Below are positions 1 through 10,500 of a stretch of 64,000 nt of DNA, piece after piece. The first letter of the stretch is position 1; the number at the start of each line of letters is the position of its first letter. Under the pieces are notes generated by a model. It did not search any database, was not told the DNA's origin, and was given only the letters and a program-made list of their open reading frames with translations. Made by a program: the position numbers and the translations under genes. The stretch comes from Xenoacremonium recifei (Eukaryota > Ascomycota > Sordariomycetes > Hypocreales > Nectriaceae), in assembly GCA_012184525.1 (NCBI GenBank), contig WOFQ01000004.1, positions 558,001 through 622,000 on the forward strand. The letters run 5' to 3'.

Positions 1-310
1 CTTTGTCACCTTCGCTCGCTGCACTTCGCGTCTGCCCTCCTGAACGGGTGATACCCAATCAGCAGTCCATCGATTCACCGACTCGGCAGGCGTTTCATCG
101 TCCAGCACAGGCGCTTTCATGCGTTGAGGCCCCTTGCTGCGCCATCGAACAATAATATCTAGGACCAGCCGACCGAGAGCATCCTTTCCCATCGAATCCG
201 AACTTGTTTTGTCCTTCTTCCCTTTGGCATTCTGCCTCAGGTGTATTTTTTCTTTCCCCCTGTACTTCCACCCTCATAATACCACTGGTCACTCGACCAC
301 AACCACAACA
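1..310 (+). promoter_or_regulatory. Upstream region and leader of the surface-protein gene
   Basis: No coding sequence supported. An open frame reaches back to 134 in the frame of the next gene, but the true start is taken as 311 because a signal peptide begins exactly there. The last 100 bases are pyrimidine-rich, as is common in fungal 5' leaders, and the start codon follows a CACAACA context. Confidence 0.4.
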
Positions 311-1279
311 ATGTACGCCACGCGCCTCATCCAGCTGCTCATCGTGGCAGTTGCGTTCCTGTCGGTGGCGCAAGCCTCTGCCTGGGACCCTCATCGTGGC
401 AGTCGTCGACTCGTCCGTCGACAATCCAAGAGCAGCGATAGCTCAAGCGATTCTGGATCTGGCTCCAGCTCAGCTGCAGCCGCTCAAGATACTTCCAGCG
501 CGGCTGCTGCTAAGAATCCTACGCCAACTTCGTCCGATGATACCGAGAGCACTGTCGTAGCGGTTGTTACGAAGACCTCGACATCTCCTGCTGCCCAGCA
601 GACTACTCAGGAGCAGGCCGACCCTACGACTTCCGCTTCTCCCTCGTCCGACGACTCCGAGACTTCTTCTGTTAAGAAGACGACTGCTGAGGCAGCGCAT
701 ACGACGGCTGCTACCAGTAAGCCGAGCCCAAAAGCTGAGACCACCAGCAGCACAACTTCGTCATCAAAGAAGGCTGCCAACTCGGCCCCTTCTTCGACTG
801 CCGCTCCCGAGACCACCACTGCTCCGGAAAGCAACAACAAGAAGGAATCGAAGACGACTGCCACCCCTGTCACTTCCACTTTCGTCGAGGTCGTGACCAA
901 GACCAACAGCGATGGCGACCTTGAGACCATGACTACGACTACTAAGACTACGTCGACTCCCGGTCTCAACACTGGCAGCTCCGGCAGCTCCTCTGGCATG
1001 TCGACTAAGACTCGCAACACTGTCATTGGAGTCGTCGTTGGTGTTGGCGGTTCCATTGTTCTCGGTGCCTTGGCCCTTGTTGCTTGGAGAATCTGGGGCC
1101 GCAAGAAGCCTGCTGAGGAGAACGACGGCTTGATGGACTACAATGCAGGTGCATATGATCCTATGGAGAAGTCTGAGCCTGGAAGCTCCGCGAGCAACGC
1201 TCCCCAGCGCAACCCCTTCCAGTCCACGCTGGAGAACTATCATCAACCAACACCCGTGAACGCGTCGTCGAATTTCTGA
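311..1279 (+). CDS. Ser/Thr-rich single-pass plasma membrane protein, Mid2/Wsc-like in layout
   Basis: Single exon, 322 residues. A hydrophobic signal peptide covers residues 1-24, followed by a dibasic RR site near residue 40 that Kex2 could cut. Residues 40-230 are almost entirely Ser, Thr, Ala and Lys, as in heavily O-mannosylated stalks. One transmembrane helix follows (about 237-262, starting TVIGVVVGVGG), then RKK and an acidic cytosolic tail of about 60 residues. The layout is that of fungal cell-wall stress sensors and related anchors, but no Cys-rich WSC domain is visible, so the sensor role is inference. The tail contains NPFQ, resembling the NPF-type endocytosis signals of yeast surface proteins. 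Start 311 was chosen over 134 because of the signal peptide. Confidence 0.85.
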   Translation: MYATRLIQLLIVAVAFLSVAQASAWDPHRGSRRLVRRQSKSSDSSSDSGSGSSSAAAAQDTSSAAAAKNPTPTSSDDTESTVVAVVTKTSTSPAAQQTTQEQADPTTSASPSSDDSETSSVKKTTAEAAHTTAATSKPSPKAETTSSTTSSSKKAANSAPSSTAAPETTTAPESNNKKESKTTATPVTSTFVEVVTKTNSDGDLETMTTTTKTTSTPGLNTGSSGSSSGMSTKTRNTVIGVVVGVGGSIVLGALALVAWRIWGRKKPAEENDGLMDYNAGAYDPMEKSEPGSSASNAPQRNPFQSTLENYHQPTPVNASSNF

Positions 1280-2165
1280 TCAAATTGGCGCCTAAGATTG
1301 ACGCATCACCGAGTTTTACCACTAAAAAGTCATTTTCGCGTCCTGCACCACCCTTTTTTGGGTTCTACGCTTTCTCTCAACTATCGGCATAGGGGCGTTG
1401 CGGCATGGCATGGGTTTTGCATTTTCAAGGGAAATAGAGGCATTTGATATTGCAAATTTCGAAACACAGTACGACGACGAAACCCATCTCATCGCTCAGA
1501 TCGACGCACATTACCTATCTGTCCGGCTACGGAATGAAGCATCCGAATGAGACGCTTCTCGCGACGGCCGATTTCCTATACTCGACTTGCGAGGTCTGCC
1601 AAGTCTCAGCGCTAGGAGCTGTTGCTTGATGACGAGACCTGTAACAACTTGATCGTGCTGCGTTGGCTAGTGAATGGAATTTACCATCTGGATCAACGCA
1701 AGCCTGTATCTAGAACTACATAATAATAAGAACTTAGCTACTATGCAGAGTAAGCCCTGCAGCAATTGTCTTGCTCCGTGTTAGATCTACTCGTCGTGAG
1801 ATGTAAATGATTGGCCCATGGTGGTGCTGTTTGAGAGAGTAGAAGAGAGCTATGTCTCAGCTCCTGTTTCGCGGAGTACATCTGCCCCTGAGGCCGCAGC
1901 TGTGTTTCAGGATACTGGACCTCAACAGCCGCCGGAACCTGAGGCTGCCCGTCGATAGAGAAAACCTCTGCACTTTGTTTTATTCTCGTTCTTGAGAAAC
2001 GAGTATCCATTTCAATCGTGACAGCTTCACTCTTCATCTTTCCTTACCTAAGTTGCACATTGCAACCGAAACATACCCCTATAACAGACGCGTAGAGTGG
2101 TTCCGGGAAGCCCGCTCCGCATTCCAACCCGTCACGTATCGTCCTGCCGTGTCTCACTGTGAACC
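1280..2165. other. Intergenic, 3' region of the surface-protein gene and promoter of the next gene
   Basis: I see no supported gene. Short open frames on both strands lack introns, motifs or plausible composition. An AT-rich stretch near 1715-1745 may mark a transcript end. Confidence 0.5.
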
Positions 2166-2759
2166 ATGATCCGCCGCTCTCTGGTTCTGGGCCTACTGTG
2201 GCTGCTGGGTGTGTCGGCGATGGACTTGATGGACGAGTTGGCCGGTCAGTGGAAGATGGGACTCCGGCCAAGAGATGCCAGCCAGAGCTTGAAGGTCTTC
2301 GATGGTGCATTGGGAGGGGTTTCGGCCGCAGAGGTCAGTCTGAATGAAGGTGTTGCAGGAACTGGGCTGATAAAAAGTCACGGCAGATCACCAATTCAGG
2401 GGATCCGGACAGGCCATATGAAGTCGGCGGCGATACTTTTGTGAGTGCCCAGCATTGAAGAAGAGGCATCGTGTTAACGCTGGCTTGAAAGCCCGACTTT
2501 GAGACTGCAGGTGACCGGTCTTGCGACAACCAGATGAATGACTGCGCAGACAAAGCCAACTCAGGGGGCCAAGACTTTACCGTGAGCGACTGCAATGACC
2601 AGGACAGTGAGTCTGATATCTGCGGGGGAAGTAGACGGTATTTGTGCTGATGCGAGTGATGCAGCCCAATGCAAGGAGGCGGTGGCTAGCGCGACTCAGA
2701 CGAGCTTCAGTGTGCTGGTGAGCTCAAACGCTGAATTTGACTTTTTCTGTGATGAGTGA
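2166..2759 (+). CDS. Small secreted Cys-containing protein, four exons
   Basis: Exons 2166-2333, 2387-2440, 2492-2606 and 2665-2759 give 143 residues. All three introns are GT..AG and the phases close. Residues 1-18 form a signal peptide ending GVSA. Five Cys lie at 85, 92, 108, 115 and 141; the first four form two C-x6-C pairs, suggesting two disulfides. The middle section (RPYEVGGDTF, then DRSCDNQ and SDCNDQ) resembles a family of small secreted hypothetical proteins widespread in filamentous ascomycetes, whose function I do not know. The middle exon shows the model is needed: without splicing, the reading frame stops at 2444. Secretion is a strong inference; any effector role would be speculation. 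Confidence 0.8.
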
Positions 2760-4521
2760 GTGAATGAGTGAGTGGGCGAGCGACCCTGAGACAGCATTCT
2801 TTGGCGAGGCGGATGGTGAGTGGCGAGGTATCGTGGCATTGAGGCGAATTCTTGAGCGGGGCAGGAGTTTTGTCCTGGCCCAGATGCCGAAGCAGGGTGT
2901 TTTTGATGCCAAGTTGTGAATCACCGTGGTAATTTTGCAGATTTCTTTGTTTACGAGGTACACGTCTTAATGTCAAAATTGTTGGCTATGAATAGTTCTC
3001 GACTCGACTATTGGTGAACAATGAACATCGACTTCACTGGCTGGCCTTGGCTTCGGCTGCATGCAAGACCCGGAGAGCGGGAATCCTCTCGGCGCCACAA
3101 TGCGTCAGTTTGCCCTGGCAGGTGGATCTCGGATGCTTCGCGCTGGAGACGTGGAATGGCTCTCGACCTGTCAAAAGCCGCGAGCCTCGCTGAGGTGCGT
3201 CTTATTGTTTGTTTACGGGGGGATGTGCGGCGGCATCGGCTTCTCTGCTCGAGAGCGAGTGTGGAGAGCATCAACCTCGGAGATGAGTCTGGTTTGCTCC
3301 AGATTGAGTTTCATGGAAAATATTATTACGTCGTGGGAAACGGTTGGGAAACGGGAGCTCGCACGGGAACTAGGCCGTACCGCGTAGGGGGCCGTTCGTT
3401 GGAGGGTCCAGAATCCATTCCCGTTGAGGTGGGAGCTAAAGAATTCTGGGACCACGTGAAAGCTAAAACGAGCTCTCCCTGGAGCTCATTTGGGCTTCGA
3501 TCCGTTCCAGAGGGGTTCTTTGGCAGTTCAGGGGTAGGCTGGCGGTGGTCCTGCGGGAAAGCAGCGCGATGATGATGATGCCTGGGAAGAGCGAGAATCA
3601 CTGGGACTTGTGCCAGTCAGCAGCGAAAAACGGTCCATCGCCTGGCCTAAGCTGCTAGTGGTGCTGCGGGAGACCGATTGGCAGGGACGGGACGAATTCG
3701 AAGCTCTGCCAGCACACCAAGTGCAGAGCAGGCACATGCAAGTGCCCTCAGGCTGCCTGCTGCTACTGCACGCCAGTGCAACGGGGACCGGGCAAGTTCC
3801 TCATCTGGCGTGTCTGTTTAGAGATACTTCAGTGACTATACATTTTACGCAGTAGACCACGTACCCGTTCATCAGCGCGTCCCTGACAGGCACCGCGCGC
3901 CCCTTGGCGAGATTACCCCGGGCCCATGCGGTGCTTCTTTTCAGCGGGCCTCATTAAAGAACTTGGGCGGTGTTGAGGCGCTGAGCAGCCTGTCTTCTGC
4001 TCCTCAGGTTCTGTTTGCTGGCCGAGGCGGGTGTCCTGGATCCTGGATCATTGTCTCGCACCCCCAGCCCGCGCCCGAAAAAAATCCAGCTCCATCCCGT
4101 CCTGGCACGGACTTCATCCATCCCCATCCCTCTCTTCTCACCTGCGATTCTGGCCACATCGTTGTCTCCTTCAGCCATCCTCGCCCGATGTGTTCGGCCA
4201 CGTCGACTCGTCCCGTTCCTCGTCCCCTGGCCGCTCATTCCCCCATGAAGCCGTTTTCTTTCTTTTGAATCCTGTTTTGAGCAATCCTTAGAGGCGACTG
4301 TCGCGTTGAGCCAGCGCTGCGCAAGTACCTGCCGGCCCTCCGCCCCTTAGTCGAGACCGACGCGTCGCGTATCTTCAAAAGTTCGATATCCCGCTTTCGA
4401 CGCCCGACACTCGCAGTTCCAGCGTCTTTCGGCCGTCGAGATCGTCCAGACGAGAAAACGAGTCGCGATATCGAGACTCAGCTGCAGGCGACACGTTCCT
4501 CGCTTGCACTGATCTCCCGAG
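2760..4521. other. Intergenic and 5' leader of the coiled-coil gene
   Basis: No gene could be supported. A short GAGT-type simple repeat occupies about 2751-2775. The 183-codon open frame at 3021-3572 has no recognisable motif and an implausible composition. From about 4080 to 4260 the sequence is C/T-rich like a fungal leader. The last ATG before the coiled-coil reading frame that could lie in a leader exon is at 4245, and it meets a stop after seven codons. Confidence 0.4.
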
Positions 4522-4596
4522 GTGAGCTGGACCCTGAAATGGACTCCATATCTTAGTCCGCGTCCAACTACTGACATGCTCTGCCGCCATTCTTAG
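4522..4596 (+). other. Probable 5' intron of the coiled-coil gene
   Basis: The donor GTGAGC follows CCCGAG, a CTGAC branch-like site lies at 4571-4575, and TTCTTAG ends at 4596, giving a 75-nt intron. The reading frame of the large gene opens directly after the acceptor, and the acceptor TAG is itself the in-frame stop that bounds the frame upstream. Confidence 0.6.
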
Positions 4597-7500
4597 GTGC
4601 CCGTTAAAACGTCTTCGTCAAGGTTGTCGACCTCTCCTCCTAGTGCATTGGCACAGGACGGTCCAAGAGTCTCGCGGTCTCGAACTCCTTCGCCGCCGAG
4701 ATCTCCCGCCCTCTCGACAGCCTCGACCGCCGACGGTGAGGACGAGATCGAGTCGTCTCCGATCTTGCCTCCCCTCCCAGCGCCTCGACTCCCCGATAGG
4801 GCTTTAGAGCTGCTTAGGACGCCCCCTGTCGGCCTCGCAGACGAGAGTCAATTCGGCACTGCCAGCTGGGGATCGCCATATCCTCGCACGGATCGCAATC
4901 TTCGTAGGCAGAGCTTCAGTAGCGACGCATCCGAGGAGTCGCCGCTTCATCAACTTGCGATCGAGACGCCGTTTCTGCGTCCTGCTCCTGAGCTTGGAGA
5001 GCTTCTGAATCCACAGCCCGAGTCTCACACACCCCTGAGTGCAGCCGCCGCTGTCCTCGCAAACCGCGCACGCCGGCAGACTCGTGGGCTCACCGAGGAC
5101 TGGATACGCACTCATACGACCCACGACCTCAACGACGAGAGCCGTCATTGGTTTAGTGACGGAAGTGGAAGCGAGCACTCTTCATTGAGCGGCTCGGAAC
5201 AAGACTGGTTGGACGAGCGTGATCCTAGGACTCCGCGAGCCACTCAGCAAAAACTGTCAATCACATCGTCTCGGACGGCATCTCGACATCCCCGAGCGAG
5301 ATCCAGTATCGAGACCCTCCGAGCAGGCGATCCCCTCAGTCCCAAAACGGGCCAGTCTCAGTCTGCAGATATGGCGACCGAACAGGCCGCGCCGGCCACT
5401 CACGACGCGGCCAGCGACAGGAGTCTGGAAGTCGCCCCGACACAAGAACCAACTGTCGCAGAGAGCCCTGTGAAATCCGCTCCCGCCATGCCCGCCGAAC
5501 CCAAGGCCAATGGCGAAATCAAGGTGCCGGCAACCCCCACCAAAAATAAGGAGAAGCCTTTGCCCAAAGAGCCTGCTGCCACGCCCCGGATCAAGAAGAG
5601 GGTGCCATGGAAGGGCAAGAACATCATGGTGTTGCTCCCACGGGATGAAGATCGAGGAAAGCCGGGCAACGCCCCTTTCCCGCTTCGTCAGCATGAAATT
5701 CAGAGAATGTTCGATTCTTGGGAGGAGCTTGGATACGATATCAATGGATTTGATTTGGAGGTTGAGGGGTATCAGCCGCCGGGTACGGATGATTCACAAA
5801 GCCGTGATGCATGGCCGAATTTTGAGGATATCGTCCAGGAACGAGCCGAGAAATCCTACCATGTCGCACTTCCTGACCTGAACGCCTGGAAGAACTACGT
5901 CAACGAGCTGCAGGAGGCTAAGTTACGGGCCCTCGGTGTATCGTTCGGTGATGAGGAGCCAGAGCCAGCGCCCTCGACCATTTCTCCCGCTACAGTTGCG
6001 ACCAACCTGAGCCGACAGGCCTCGGCGCAGTATCCTCCCTTTCCCTTCTCGCCGCCCCTGCCAACTTCGTCTGCCTCGAGCAATCACGCGACCCAGGGTT
6101 TCCCGTTTCCTGGTTCTATGGTGCCCGGCCGTTCGCCTGCCACACAGAGCCCTGGTCTCTCGGGCGCCTCACCAGTTTCTTTCGCTGGGCCTCCGGGCAA
6201 GTTCAACCCGCGTCAATCTATCTCCTTCCCGGCCTCGAGCTCGCCATTCGGCTTTCAATCCCCTCAGGGTTGGCCCAATCAAGCTGGTATCCTGCAAGGC
6301 TTGACGAGGCACGATTCGCCTTCGCTCATGAACAACTTCTCTGGCATCATGTCTCCCGGATCGCCCTTTGGGCCTGAGAGTCCAAGCATCCCTCTTCACC
6401 AGCGACACCAATCCTTGCAGTACCCTATGCTGCCTCATCAATTCTCGCAGCTTCAGCCTGCAAGGAACTCTCCCCGTCTGCAGGAAGTTCGGGAGGACGA
6501 AGAAGAGACCGAGGTTAAGAGCCCGTCGAAGACTCCAGAGCCGCCCAAGCAGAACCCTGACGACCTCCAGGCCGAGATTGATGAAGCCGAGTACCACCTG
6601 GAGGAACAGCTTCGAAACCAGCTCGAGCACGAGGACTACAACCCTCAACCCCAAACCGAGGAGCCCGCTCCTGCGCCCGAGCCCTTCATCCCGGCCCGAG
6701 AATTCGTTCCTGGGCAGGAGTTCATGCCTGGAAAGGAATTCATCCCTGGACGAGAATTCGTCCCCGTCAAGGAATTTATTCCTGGCCAAGAATTCATTCC
6801 TTCCCACGACCGCCAGCTTTCAAGCAGCTTTCCCATGCCCGAGCGATTTGCGAGCGAACCTTCTAAGCCTCTTGTTTTACACCATCCCAGGCCCCATAGC
6901 AGAGGCCACTCGCTCACTCAAAATTTCTTCCAAGACAACCATGACGAGACCAGTCTCAACAACTTCAGTAAACTCAATGAGATTCCTGAAGCACAAAAGG
7001 GTGATGAGGCCTATGAGATTGAAACCAACCCAAGCAACCTGGGAACCCCTGTCCAGGACTTCGACTTTGCCAATGGATTCCCTGGACATCAAAAGACTCT
7101 GTCAACTGTCAGCAACCCCTGGAACGACGCTGTCTCTGTCTCCAGCAGCAACGCTCGAAGATCCAGCCACGGTAGCAAACCCTCGCTGTCTAAGCTTAAT
7201 GTGCAGGCACCTGAGTTCAAGTTCAACCCTGGCGCATCATTTGCCCCAACGAATACCTTTACTCCCGGGCAATTCAGCTTCTCTGCAAACAACTTTCAAC
7301 CTGCGGTGTTCCAGGCTGCTCCCAACACATTCTCCTCTCCTCCAGCATTTAGCAACTTCACCCCGTCAAAGATTAGCGCCGGTGCACCATCGTTCTCGCC
7401 TGGCCAGAGTGACTTCAGCTTCTCTGCTTCAGGACCCAAATTCAACCCTGATGCGCCTGCTTTTACACCTTTCACGCCGAACTCAGTCGCCAGCCCTCAA

Positions 7501-10500
7501 TCTGGCTCCGAAAGCCTCGGCCATCGTGGTAGCATCTTCGGCAGCATTGACCTCACTAGCAATGCTGTCAAGCCTGCTAAGAAGTCTAAAGCCATCCCTA
7601 TTGTCAGACCTTCCAGCAGATCGTCTGCCAAGTCTCTTAAAGTGGCTGAACAATCCTACGACGAGGACGAGGAAGGTCGACTCATCGACGAAACGCGATT
7701 CAAGCGTGCTAGAAGCTCAGCTCCCGATGGTGATGATGTTCCTTTGTTTGCTGAGCAACCCACTGATGCGACATCTCCTGTCCTGGAAAATGTCACGGAA
7801 GAAGCCGTCAAAGAAGATCACAGCGCTGCCGAGGGAGACCACGGCCTTCCAGTGGATACGTCGATGTCTTCTATTGTCACTTCTGATCAGATTGATACGA
7901 AGGCTACTACCGCTACGCCCTCGGAAGTATCGCCTGACGACGTGAAAGTCAATCGCTGGGGTCCTTTCGAATTCGAAGACAAGATGGATATCCAAAGCTT
8001 CAACGATGCTCGGCCATTTGGCGAGGACACATTCAAGCACGGGCACAAGAAGACCCTTTCTGCTACTGCCCAGGCTTTCACCCCAGGTGCCACGACCTAT
8101 GGAGAACCGGAGGCTACGGAAGAGGAGGAGGAACAGGAGCCATTCGAGCCTTCCCCTATCACCAGCCCTGTCGTCCCTCCGCGACGAGTTTCTGGTCTTG
8201 GCTCTTCTCGCTTCAGCTCGCCCCCATCTTCAGCCAAGCCTAAGGGACTTGGTGCTTCACGATTCGCCTCTCCCCCACCCAAGCCCAAGGGTTTGGCCGC
8301 GTCGCGCTACGCAAGAGACCCTACACCAGAAGAGAAGCCCTTGCCTGCTGTGCCAGTCGAAGACAACGTCATTGAGTCGGTTGAGAACGAGACGGAGACT
8401 CAGGAATCGCAGATGGCTGCCAATGCTATGCCGAGCTTTGATAACAGCCAGATCCTCTCTTTCGAGGAGATTGACGCTGTCATGCAGCAACTTGAGGAGA
8501 ATCCTTCAATGGGCGTCAACAAAGTTCCCGAGCCAACGACATGGCAACCGAGCAGCCCCATCCGCAAGATGTCTATCGCTGCTGTTGCCGACTCCTCACC
8601 TTACCGACTGGAGCCTCCTACCGAGCAGTACACTCGGGATGAGGCTAGCCTCACACCTCGCGAGTACCACGGTCTTCCCGAACCTACCCAGCCCATGCTT
8701 AGCACTGAGCTGGAGGATCCCTTCGTGGACCCGCCGGAGGCTCTGCAAACACCCGAGAATGGCGAGGCTTTGGAAGATGGCGAGAGCCTTCCTGCGAGTG
8801 ACTGGGAAGCTGCCTTCTCCGAGGACGAGCAAGATAAACTTGACAACCGAGCTCAGTTCTTTGATGGGCGTGTCAACGACGTCGTTGGCAACCTCCTTGC
8901 TTCTCGCCTGGAGCCTTTGGAGAAGGCTCTGTTCACTATTCAGCATTCTTTGGCCTCTCAGACTCGCCGCACTCCTTCATCTCGCCGCGACATGCGGAGT
9001 GTGTCCGCGGAGCTCCAGCCTAGCGACGCGGATGATGAGGATGAGGAGCCTATTCCTCGTCGTTCCATGAGCCCCAGAAGAGATCGCCGCATGGATCAAA
9101 TCCGCGTGGCTGTCATGGAGGGTCTCGCTGCTCAGCAGCGCAACATTGCTGCCGTGAGCTCAGAGCCTGCACCTGCACCTGCTGCTATTCTTGAAGCTTT
9201 TGAAGATATGAAGAAGTCTCTGAGCAGCAATGTGCAACTGGGAGAAGAGCTCAAGCGGGCCGTGGAAGACGCTGTTGCTCGCCAGATGCCTGCTACTCGC
9301 CAATTGGACATCGATGCGAGCGACAGAGTTGATGAACTCCAAGCTAAGCTTCTCGATTTGGAGCAGCGGCTCTACCTTGAGCAGACTAGGGCAGAGAAGG
9401 AAATTGCCGAACGACGCGCTGCTGAGGATATGGCTGCTGAGCTCAACCGCAAGTTGTCAGCTGCTGAAACTCGCGTGGAAGTTGAGATCATCAACCGAAG
9501 TGTGTTCGATCAGCGTGTGACCGACCTCGAGGAGAAGCTTCGCAACCACGAGGAGCGGAACGAAGAGGAAATCCACCAACGACGCCTCGCTGAAGATAGA
9601 CTCTCTGAGGTGCAACGACTGCTCAGGATCTCCTCTGAGGAGGAGACCCGCCTTCGTGAAGCTGTTGACGAGAAGGATCAGCGGATTAAATCAATGGAGC
9701 AAGCCAGCGGCAAAACATCGATGCGCATGGCTCTGCTTGAGGCTGCGCAGAATAACAACACACAGTCTCATGCTGAGATGACGAACAAGATCAATGCTCT
9801 AGAGGCTGACCTTCGCAACGTCCGCCAAGATAACAACCATTGGCGGACACAGGCTGAGCAAGCTGAAGAAGCTGCTCGTCGCAAGTCTGAGGAGCTCGCT
9901 CGTGTCTTGGAGGAGAACCAGCACATGCAGAAATCCCTCAACACTCTTAGCACTCAGCTCGAAGAGAATGAACGACTGCGTGAAACTTGGCGAGCCAAGT
10001 TCATGTCTCTACAGGAAGACATGGGCAGGGCGGCCCGAGAGATTGCTGAGGACAATGCTCAACGTATCAAGAAGGACCAGGCTACGATCGCTCGACAGGA
10101 GGTTCTTGATGCTCGTCTACAAGCCGAGGCTAAGACCCGTGAGCGTCTTGAGATCGAGATGGAGCGCCTTCAAGAGAACGAGCGTACTGGCATGCGTGCT
10201 GTCAACGAGTGTAAGCGACTTGAGGGCTTGATAGCGGAGTTGAAGACAGAAAACCACAACCTCGAGCTGAAGGCTGCGCGATACCAGCGTGATTACGAAG
10301 AGGCTCGGGAGTCTGGTGTCAGCGAGGTCAAGAGAACCCGAATGGCCCTGCAGACCGAGATCGACTCTGCCAACAACCAAGTCAACGTTATCCGCGAGGA
10401 GCTTGAGGAGCAGAACGCTAAGCTTCGGGCTGAACTCGACCACGTCAAGCTCGAGGCTGACACTGCCAACGCCCAGAAGGAGATGCTCCTTGAGGAGGCC

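Noticed and set aside
134..310. In-frame N-terminal extension of the surface protein
   Set aside because: It places about 59 unrelated residues before an excellent signal peptide; the leader is pyrimidine-rich and not protein-like.
607..1104. 165-codon antisense frame under the surface protein
   Set aside because: Low-complexity Ser/Thr codons on the plus strand create long Val/Glu-rich antisense frames; no motif or splice signals.
3021..3572. 183-codon open frame upstream of the coiled-coil gene
   Set aside because: No domain, odd composition rich in Arg, Trp and Gly, and competing frames in the same place.
6368..7945. 525-codon alternative frame inside the coiled-coil gene
   Set aside because: Shadow frame caused by biased Ser/Pro codons; the main frame has conserved-looking blocks and coiled coils, and this frame does not.
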